A DNA stretch of 64,000 nt from DASUPK01 sp963728875 (lineage in GTDB: Bacteria > Actinomycetota > Thermoleophilia > Solirubrobacterales > 70-9). How positions within the stretch are numbered: the first letter of the stretch is position 1; each line of letters starts with the position of its first letter. The DNA is taken from NCBI GenBank assembly GCA_963728875.1, contig CAVSLJ010000001.1, forward strand, positions 806,001 to 870,000, in the 5' to 3' direction. Shown piece by piece: positions 59,694 to 64,000 of this stretch. The notes beneath the pieces are model-generated. The model had not been told where the DNA came from. It saw only the letters and a list, made by a program, of their open reading frames with translations, and made no database searches. Position numbers and translations under genes: made by a program.

Positions 59694-59699
59694 ATGCTA
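59694..59699 (-). promoter_or_regulatory. Putative -10 box, near-leaderless
   Basis: On the minus strand TAGCAT ends 9 nt before ATG 59684. Confidence 0.4.
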
Positions 59700-59793
59700 G
59701 CCGCGCGAGTTTGACCTACCGCAAAAGGGCAGGAAATCCGCCTGTGAAGCCAAATCAGTGGCTACTACTGAGCCGAGGATCCGCGCGGCCCAA

Positions 59794-59799
59794 TACAGT
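59794..59799 (+). promoter_or_regulatory. Putative -10 box of the small ORF and glsB-like gene
   Basis: TACAGT ends 7 nt before ATG 59807, so a transcript would start at or next to the small ORF. Confidence 0.45.
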
Positions 59800-59806
59800 T
59801 CGGGGC

Positions 59807-59902
59807 ATGCGCAGGTTGCTCTCCCCCGTGAACGTCAGCGTCAGCGCCGCTCGTCACGTCCTCTGGTATCTGAGCTACCACGCCGCCCCGCGGCAGCGCT
59901 AG
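59807..59902 (+). CDS. Putative 31-residue leaderless small protein
   Basis: The ORF (LLSPVNVSVSAARHVLWYLS in its middle, ending HAAPRQR) starts at ATG 59807 just after a TACAGT box and stops at TAG 59900-59902, directly against the ATG of the next gene. It has a weakly amphipathic or hydrophobic centre. It may encode a small membrane peptide or act as an upstream ORF that couples translation. No homology can be judged at this size. Confidence 0.4.
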   Translation: MRRLLSPVNVSVSAARHVLWYLSYHAAPRQR

Positions 59903-60157
59903 ATGGGCATCATCGCCTGGATCATCCTGGGTCTCTTCGCCGGCACGATCGCCCGCGCGGTGATCCCCGGCCGCACCGAGCCGGGTGGCTGCATCGGCAC
60001 CACGGCGATCGGCATCCTGGGCGCTCTGATCGGCGGCTTCATCGCGAGTGCTCTGGACGTCGGCGAGATCGACGACTTCTTCGACCTCGGGACCTGGCTG
60101 ATCGCGATCGGCGGCTCGGTCATCCTGCTGTTGATCATCCGCGCGATCGCGCGCTGA
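59903..60157 (+). CDS. GlsB/YeaQ/YmgE-family stress membrane protein
   Basis: The 84-residue transglycosylase-associated-protein family member has GIIAWIILGLFAGTIARAVI, PGRTEPGGCIGTTAIGILGA (the GG-C-I-GT-GI-GA motif), LIGGFIASALDVGEI and LIAIGGSVILLLIIRAI. It has three small hydrophobic segments. Usually stress-induced, precise function unknown. The ATG follows the previous stop with no gap. Confidence 0.92.
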   Translation: MGIIAWIILGLFAGTIARAVIPGRTEPGGCIGTTAIGILGALIGGFIASALDVGEIDDFFDLGTWLIAIGGSVILLLIIRAIAR

Positions 60158-60183
60158 CCGCTGAGCGGCGGCGCGATCGATAG

Positions 60184-60256
60184 TGGGCCGTACAGGGATC
60201 GAACCTGTGACCTTGAGATTAAGAGTCTCCTGCTCTACCAGCTGAGCTAACGGCCC
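60184..60256 (-). tRNA. tRNA-Lys (anticodon CTT)
   Basis: A 73-nt cloverleaf on the minus strand. Acceptor GGGCCGT pairs with ACGGCCC (discriminator A). The D-arm contains AGCTCAGCTGGTAGAGC, and the anticodon loop CTCTTAA is closed by GAGA/TCTC with a terminal G-A. The T-arm is ACAGG TTCGATC CCTGT. The CCA end is not encoded. Confidence 0.97.
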
Positions 60257-60293
60257 TGGTGGAGGGCGGCATTATAGGAAGCGAGCGAAGGAG

Positions 60294-61136
60294 CTAGAGG
60301 CCGCCGGTGCCGAGGCCGTTGAGCGGATTGGCGCCGCCGGCGCCGCCCGTTGCGCCGCCGCCGGTCGCGCCCTGGCTCTGCTGCTGCTTGTTGAGCTGCT
60401 TAATCGCAGTCTGGAGCTGCTGGCCGAGCTGCTGGAACTGCTGGAGCTGCTTGTCGATCGTCACCGGATCCGACGCCCCCTTCGCGGTCTTGGCTTGGGC
60501 TGCGGCCTGGTCACCGCCCTTGGTGTCGCCGGCGAGATAGAGGTACTGGGCGAGCGTGGCGTAGGAGTTGGAGTTGACAACCTTCGGCAGCTTCTCGATC
60601 CGCACCTGCTGCGCCTGGGCGGCGCTTTTCCAGTCCGCCACCGCGGCGTTCACGTCGGTGAGCGCATCGGTCGTGCTCGTGTCGGTTCGAGCTTTGGAGA
60701 AGTCGATCCTGGCCAGGAAGTCAAAAACGTTGAGCGCGTAGGCGGCCGTGTTGGGGTTGAGGTCTCCCTTGCTCGCCTTGACGTACTTGTTCCAGGCGTC
60801 GGCGGCCTCTCGCAGGTGGTCCTCGGCGTCGCTGGTCGGAGCCCCGCTGGGGTCGATGTTGGAGTTGGCGGCCGAATACTGAAGCTGGACAAGTGTGGCC
60901 AGCGTGGCCGTGTCGTTTGGATTCGTCGCCAGCTTCGCCTGAGCCGCCTCGATGTCGCTGTCGAAGGCCGTTGAGCTGTTGCTGCTACCCCCGCCAAACA
61001 GGTCGCTGAAGCTGAATCCCCCACCGCCGGTGCCGACGCCGAGGAAGACGAAGCTGATCGCGAAGATCAGCGCGAGGCCGCCGAACACGACACGGACCAC
61101 GCGGCGACGACGGGGTGACTGCAGGTCGAAGAGCAC
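60294..61136 (-). CDS. Signal-anchored TPR-like hypothetical protein with Gly/Gln-rich tail
   Basis: The 280-residue protein has a basic N-terminus and one helix (VVFGGLALIFAISFVFLGVG). A Gly/Ser linker leads into helical repeats (IEAAQAKLATNPNDTATLAT, LREAADAWNKYVKASKGDLN, ADWKSAAQAQQVRIEKLPKV, YLYLAGDTKGGDQAAAQAK). A C-terminal coiled segment rich in Gln (QLQQFQQLGQQLQTAIKQLN) and a Gly-rich end follow. A scaffold role is plausible; family not named. GTG 61136 follows a TAGGCT box by 6 nt. Confidence 0.7.
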   Translation of the reverse strand: MLFDLQSPRRRRVVRVVFGGLALIFAISFVFLGVGTGGGGFSFSDLFGGGSSNSSTAFDSDIEAAQAKLATNPNDTATLATLVQLQYSAANSNIDPSGAPTSDAEDHLREAADAWNKYVKASKGDLNPNTAAYALNVFDFLARIDFSKARTDTSTTDALTDVNAAVADWKSAAQAQQVRIEKLPKVVNSNSYATLAQYLYLAGDTKGGDQAAAQAKTAKGASDPVTIDKQLQQFQQLGQQLQTAIKQLNKQQQSQGATGGGATGGAGGANPLNGLGTGGL

Positions 61137-61142
61137 GGCGGA

Positions 61143-61148
61143 AGCCTA
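61143..61148 (-). promoter_or_regulatory. Putative -10 box, leaderless start
   Basis: On the minus strand TAGGCT ends exactly 6 nt before GTG 61136. Confidence 0.5.
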
Positions 61149-61167
61149 GATGAACGTGCTGCTGCGC

Positions 61168-61953
61168 CTACGCCGCCCCGCTGGGCGGCGGCTCCGAGAC
61201 GGTGATGTCGCGATCGACGGCGCCCTCCGGGGGTCTGCCGACGACCCTGGCGAGCAGCACGCTGAGCTCGTAGAGGAGGAGCAGCGGCACCGCCTCGATC
61301 AGCATGGTGACCGGGTCGGTTCCCGGCAGCAGCATCGCGACGATGAGGAGGATCACGTAGGCGTAGCGGCGATTCTTCGAAAGCTGCTCCGGGGTGACGA
61401 TGCCGAGCCGGGTGATCGCGAGGATCCCGATCGGCAGCTGGAAGATCAGCCCCATCACGGCGAGCGTCAGGGTGAAGAAGCTGTAGTAGTCCTTCGCCCG
61501 GATCTGAATGTTGAACTGCTGGTCGTTGAAGTTGAGGAGGAACTTGGTGGCTGCCGGCAGGACGACGAAGTAGCCGAAGACCACGCCGGCGACGAACAGG
61601 AGTGGGACCCCCATCAGGAAGGGCACGACCACCCGCTTCTCCCGTGTCGTCAACGCCGGCAGGACGAACGCGTAGGCCTGGTAGAGGATCACCGGGAGGG
61701 AGATGACGATCGCCGCGTAGGCGGAGATGGTCACGGTGGTGGTGAACGGCTCGGCCACCCCGAAGGTGATCGGGGTCTTGTCGCCCGGCAGGGGCGCATT
61801 GGCGATGTCGAGCAGATGGCTGTTCTGCCAGAAGCAGAGACCGAAGGCGACCGCGAATGCGACGACCGAAATGATGATGCGCGTACGAAGCTCGTCGAGA
61901 TGTTCGACGAGCGTGAGCCGGTCCTCGAAGTCGACCGGCCCTAGCCGGGCCAT
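61168..61953 (-). CDS. tatC: Sec-independent protein translocase TatC
   Basis: The 261-residue six-helix core of the twin-arginine translocase has LTLVEHLDELRTRIIISVVA, PFTTTVTISAYAAIVISLPV, LYQAYAFVLPALTTREKRVV, and FGYFVVLPAATKFLLNFN. The EHLDELR and P-A-L-x-x-x-E-x-R motifs recognise the twin-arginine signal peptide. It follows tatA by 3 bp and forms the minimal TatAC type; no tatB in the window. Confidence 0.95.
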   Translation of the reverse strand: MARLGPVDFEDRLTLVEHLDELRTRIIISVVAFAVAFGLCFWQNSHLLDIANAPLPGDKTPITFGVAEPFTTTVTISAYAAIVISLPVILYQAYAFVLPALTTREKRVVVPFLMGVPLLFVAGVVFGYFVVLPAATKFLLNFNDQQFNIQIRAKDYYSFFTLTLAVMGLIFQLPIGILAITRLGIVTPEQLSKNRRYAYVILLIVAMLLPGTDPVTMLIEAVPLLLLYELSVLLARVVGRPPEGAVDRDITVSEPPPSGAA

Positions 61954-61956
61954 TGA

Positions 61957-62241
61957 CTAGGCCTTGTTCTCGGAGACGACCTCGCCCTCGACGGGCTCCG
62001 CCGGGCTCTCAGCAGCCGCCTGGGGCGGCTGTGGCTGGCTCGCCTGCACCTGCTGGCTCGCCTGCAACTCGCGCTGCTTCTCCTCGGGGGAATCCTTGTC
62101 GGAGTCCCCTGAGATGGAGTCCTTGAACTCGCGGATGCCATGTCCCAGCGACTTGCCGAGCTCCGGAAGGCGCTTCGGCCCGAAGATGATCAGGACGATG
62201 ACGAGAACGACGGCTATCTCCAGCGGTCCCACGTTGGGCAT
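61957..62241 (-). CDS. tatA: Sec-independent protein translocase TatA
   Basis: The 94-residue protein has one N-terminal helix (PLEIAVVLVIVLIIFGPKRL) with the FGPKRLPELG hinge, the amphipathic helix GKSLGHGIREFKDSISG and a charged Gln/Pro-rich tail. It oligomerises to form the Tat pore with TatC. A TAACAT box ends 8 nt before its ATG. Confidence 0.95.
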   Translation of the reverse strand: MPNVGPLEIAVVLVIVLIIFGPKRLPELGKSLGHGIREFKDSISGDSDKDSPEEKQRELQASQQVQASQPQPPQAAAESPAEPVEGEVVSENKA

Positions 62242-62249
62242 CGCGGCGG

Positions 62250-62255
62250 ATGTTA
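62250..62255 (-). promoter_or_regulatory. Putative -10 box of tatA-tatC, near-leaderless
   Basis: On the minus strand TAACAT ends 8 nt before ATG 62241. Confidence 0.45.
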
Positions 62256-62295
62256 GCGGCAGGCGGGGGTTGCGCCGCCAGGACTTACCCGACCC

Positions 62296-62874
62296 TTACT
62301 TGCGGACCCGCTCCCGGAAGTTGAGGTAGAAGCGGCTCGCGGTGGGCTCCGCCTGCCCCTGGTACTTGCTGCCGGCCTCCTGCGCGCCGTAGGCGTGCTC
62401 GACCGGGCCGTCCATGCGCATGAAGGAGATCTGCCCGATCGGCATGCCGTGGTAGATCGTGATCGGCAGGGTGGCGAGGTTGGAGAGCTCCAGGGTGAGA
62501 TTGCCCTCGAATCCCGGGTCGACGAAGCCGGCCGTGGAGTGGATCACCAGGCCCAGGCGGCCGAGCGAGCTCTTGCCCTCGAGGCGGGCGACCAGGTCGT
62601 CGGGAAGCCGCACGCGCTCGAGGGTCTGTCCCAGCACGAACTCGCCGGGGTGCAGCACGAACGGCTCGTCGTCCTCGACGGTGACCAGCTCGGTCAGGTT
62701 CTCCATCGGCTCCCGCACGTCTATGTAGGGGTAGCGGGAGTTGTTGAACACGCGGAAGCTGCGGTCGACCCGCATGTCGACGCTGGAGGGCTGCACGAGC
62801 GTCTCGTCATACGGGTCGAAGACGAGGCGGCCGGCGGCCACCTCCTCCTTGATCGTGCGGTCGCTCAGAACCAT
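62296..62874 (-). CDS. dcd: dCTP deaminase (possibly bifunctional dCTP deaminase/dUTPase)
   Basis: The 192-residue trimeric nucleotide enzyme has VLSDRTIKEEVAAGRLVFDP, VQPSSVDMRVDRSFRVF, LHPGEFVLGQTLERV, LEGKSSLGRLGLVIHSTAGF with VDPGFEGNLTLELSN, and GMPIGQISFMRMDGPVEHAY. It converts dCTP to dUTP or directly to dUMP; the sequence alone does not separate the two types. TAGACT ends exactly 6 nt before ATG 62874. Confidence 0.93.
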   Translation of the reverse strand: MVLSDRTIKEEVAAGRLVFDPYDETLVQPSSVDMRVDRSFRVFNNSRYPYIDVREPMENLTELVTVEDDEPFVLHPGEFVLGQTLERVRLPDDLVARLEGKSSLGRLGLVIHSTAGFVDPGFEGNLTLELSNLATLPITIYHGMPIGQISFMRMDGPVEHAYGAQEAGSKYQGQAEPTASRFYLNFRERVRK

Positions 62875-62880
62875 GAATCC

Positions 62881-62886
62881 AGTCTA
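62881..62886 (-). promoter_or_regulatory. Putative -10 box of dcd, leaderless start
   Basis: On the minus strand TAGACT ends exactly 6 nt before ATG 62874. Confidence 0.5.
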
Positions 62887-63036
62887 TTCCGGGCATGGGC
62901 GGCCCAGGCAGGGCGCAGGCGAGGGCGCGCGGTGGCGGGAGCCGGTTCGTGGAATTTGCGGGTTATCCGCAGGCGCGGAAAAGACTCACTTTTGGGCCTA
63001 AAGGTGGGGCATGCGACACCCGATAGATCCCCCACG

Positions 63037-63387
63037 ATGGCAGTTCCAAAGCGAACCAACACCGAGGACAAGGTCCAGACCGGGCAGCGCTCCCCCGAGG
63101 GAATGCACGCCTGCCCCAGCTGCTCCTCGATCCTCGTTCAGCCGGTCACCTGGCACGAGCAGGGTGACGGAGCCTGGAACGTCGAGCTCCGCTGCCCCGA
63201 GTGTGAGTGGTGGGGCCGCGATACCTACAGCCAGTCCGACGTCGACATTTACGACGAGGAGCTGGATCGAGGCGGCCAGGAACTGATCGAGGACCTCCGC
63301 TCCCTCACCCGGGCCAACATGGAGGAAGAGGCAGATCGGCTCGCCTTGGCGCTGGCGAACGACAGCATCCTCCCCGAAGACTTCTAG
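63037..63387 (+). CDS. Zinc-ribbon-containing hypothetical protein
   Basis: The 116-residue protein has two Cys pairs forming a zinc ribbon (HACPSCSSILVQPV and LRCPECEWWGRDTY). Between them is TWHEQGDGAWNVE, and after them an acidic helical tail (IYDEELDRGGQELIEDLRSL, ANMEEEADRLALALANDSIL). It may be a small regulator or adaptor; no family assigned. Followed by a strong terminator. Confidence 0.7.
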   Translation: MAVPKRTNTEDKVQTGQRSPEGMHACPSCSSILVQPVTWHEQGDGAWNVELRCPECEWWGRDTYSQSDVDIYDEELDRGGQELIEDLRSLTRANMEEEADRLALALANDSILPEDF

Positions 63388-63434
63388 CGAGTCACCAACC
63401 AAGTACCACTCCGAAAACGAGTCACCTCCCTGCA

Positions 63435-63466
63435 GAAGAGCGGCCCTCCGGGGCCGCTCTTCGTTT
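63435..63466 (+). terminator. Rho-independent terminator, probably bidirectional
   Basis: A perfect 12-bp stem GAAGAGCGGCCC (63435-63446) and GGGCCGCTCTTC (63451-63462), loop TCCG, is followed by GTTTAG. It lies between the convergent zinc-ribbon gene and the polyprenyl synthetase, whose stop overlaps the tail. Confidence 0.8.
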
Positions 63467-64000
63467 AGGCGTACCGCTCGACGACGCCGTCGGCGATCAG
63501 GCCGAGAAGCTCGCGCTCCTCGGCGGTGAAGTCCGGCGAGTCGAGGATCCGCTTCGCCCGGGCGATGCCGCCCTTGGCCCGATCACGGACCTCGTCGAGG
63601 GCCGACGTGGCAGCGATCCGGTCGCAGAGCGCCTCCGCGGCGTCCTGATCGAGGCCGCGGAGCTCGGCCGACTCGAGGCTCGGATCGAGGCGGCGCGCCA
63701 GGATCAGGGGAAGCGTCACGGTGCCGTCCAGCAGGTCGGTGCCACGGGCCTTGCCGGTTCGCTCCGGCGGGCCGGTGACGTCGAGCACGTCGTCGAGCAG
63801 CTGGAAGGCGAGGCCGATCTCCCGGCCGAACGAGGCGAGCTCGTCGGCGCCGGGCCTCCCGGAGGAGATGCGGCCGAGGCGGCAGGCCGACTCGAAGAGC
63901 CTCGCCGTCTTCAGAGCGCACCGCCGCAGGTACCGCTCCTCGGTGACCGAGGTGTCGAAGGCATCGCGTCGCTGGGCCAGCTCCCCCAGGACCAGCGCCA
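63465..64000 (-). CDS. Polyprenyl synthetase family protein, C-terminal part (5' end outside window)
   Basis: The minus-strand frame enters at the window edge and runs about 178 codons to TAA 63465-63467. YLRRCALKTARLFESACRLG carries the conserved KT motif, and LAFQLLDDVLDVTGPPERTG is the second Asp-rich motif (DDVLD) that binds substrate diphosphate through Mg. GTDLLDGTVTLPLILARR follows, and the end is ELLGLIADGVVERYA. These enzymes build C15-C50 isoprenoid diphosphates; chain length cannot be inferred because the first DDxxD region is missing. Confidence 0.88.
   Translation of the reverse strand, partial: ALVLGELAQRRDAFDTSVTEERYLRRCALKTARLFESACRLGRISSGRPGADELASFGREIGLAFQLLDDVLDVTGPPERTGKARGTDLLDGTVTLPLILARRLDPSLESAELRGLDQDAAEALCDRIAATSALDEVRDRAKGGIARAKRILDSPDFTAEERELLGLIADGVVERYA

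Overview
The window is 64 kb of GC-rich, densely coding DNA that looks like a chromosome segment from an actinobacterium, most likely of the class Thermoleophilia (Solirubrobacterales-like). The reasons are the high GC, the many GTG and TTG starts, the CobA-HemD fusion, the TreT-type trehalose synthase and the family content. This placement is inference; no rRNA is present to confirm it. I see no prophage, insertion sequence, CRISPR array or rRNA. Two tRNAs are present, tRNA-Arg(CCT) at 23490-23563 and tRNA-Lys(CTT) at 60184-60256.

Layout. 0-3.5 kb: the end of an NTF2-like gene, rarA, and an aldehyde dehydrogenase. 3.5-5.4 kb: two tandem homologous secreted proteins of unknown family. 5.4-13.1 kb: cytochrome c maturation and tetrapyrrole genes (ccmABC, a ccmD-like gene, hemA, hemC, cobA-hemD), then a SAM hydroxide adenosyltransferase and birA. 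13.1-16.2 kb, minus strand: a PaaI-type thioesterase and an SF2 helicase. 16.2-20.3 kb: a thioredoxin lipoprotein, NfeD, slipin, GNAT, a GalT-like enzyme and an unknown protein. 20.3-26.5 kb: a secreted hydrolase, an antiporter, a small oxidoreductase, tRNA-Arg, a Usp protein, an acyltransferase and an unknown protein. 26.7-32.6 kb: a hydrolase and a cell-envelope glycan group (GT2, methyltransferase, two multi-pass membrane proteins). 32.6-35.2 kb: pyrE between two related membrane-anchored proteins, and an SDR epimerase. 35.3-39.9 kb, minus strand: an operon of HAD, RDD-CPBP fusion, ABC ATPase, ABC permease and L,D-transpeptidase. 39.9-45.8 kb: MscS, class A PBP, thiL and a degenerate M28-like membrane protein. 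45.8-50.1 kb: response regulator, sensor kinase and HtrA protease, then an inositol-phosphatase-like enzyme. 50.1-52.9 kb: TreT and a GT20 trehalose-phosphate synthase. 53.3-59 kb: rpsF, ssb, rpsR, rplI, dnaB, a DnaC-type loader and purA. 59-64 kb: membrane and stress proteins, tatA-tatC, dcd, a zinc-ribbon protein and a polyprenyl synthetase cut by the window end.

Two properties run through the window. First, many genes have an actinobacterial -10 box (TANNNT) ending only 6-11 nt before the start codon, which predicts leaderless transcripts. The most striking case is a 30-bp perfect palindrome between pyrE and its divergent neighbour. It holds two overlapping -10 boxes, each placed so that transcription should begin at the A of the ATG. 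Second, genes between about 3.5 and 16 kb (plus one at 30.65 kb) are broken by single-base insertions, often an extra C next to GGG. Conserved protein motifs resume in another frame, so I read these as sequencing or assembly errors and not as true pseudogenes.

The most novel non-coding signals are two hairpins, 2.1 kb apart, with an identical 10-nt loop and compensatory stem changes (18137-18160 and 20301-20324), the divergent palindrome (33666-33695), a 126-nt structured gap (35202-35327), and a T-arm-like tRNA fragment just after the Usp gene (24018-24030).
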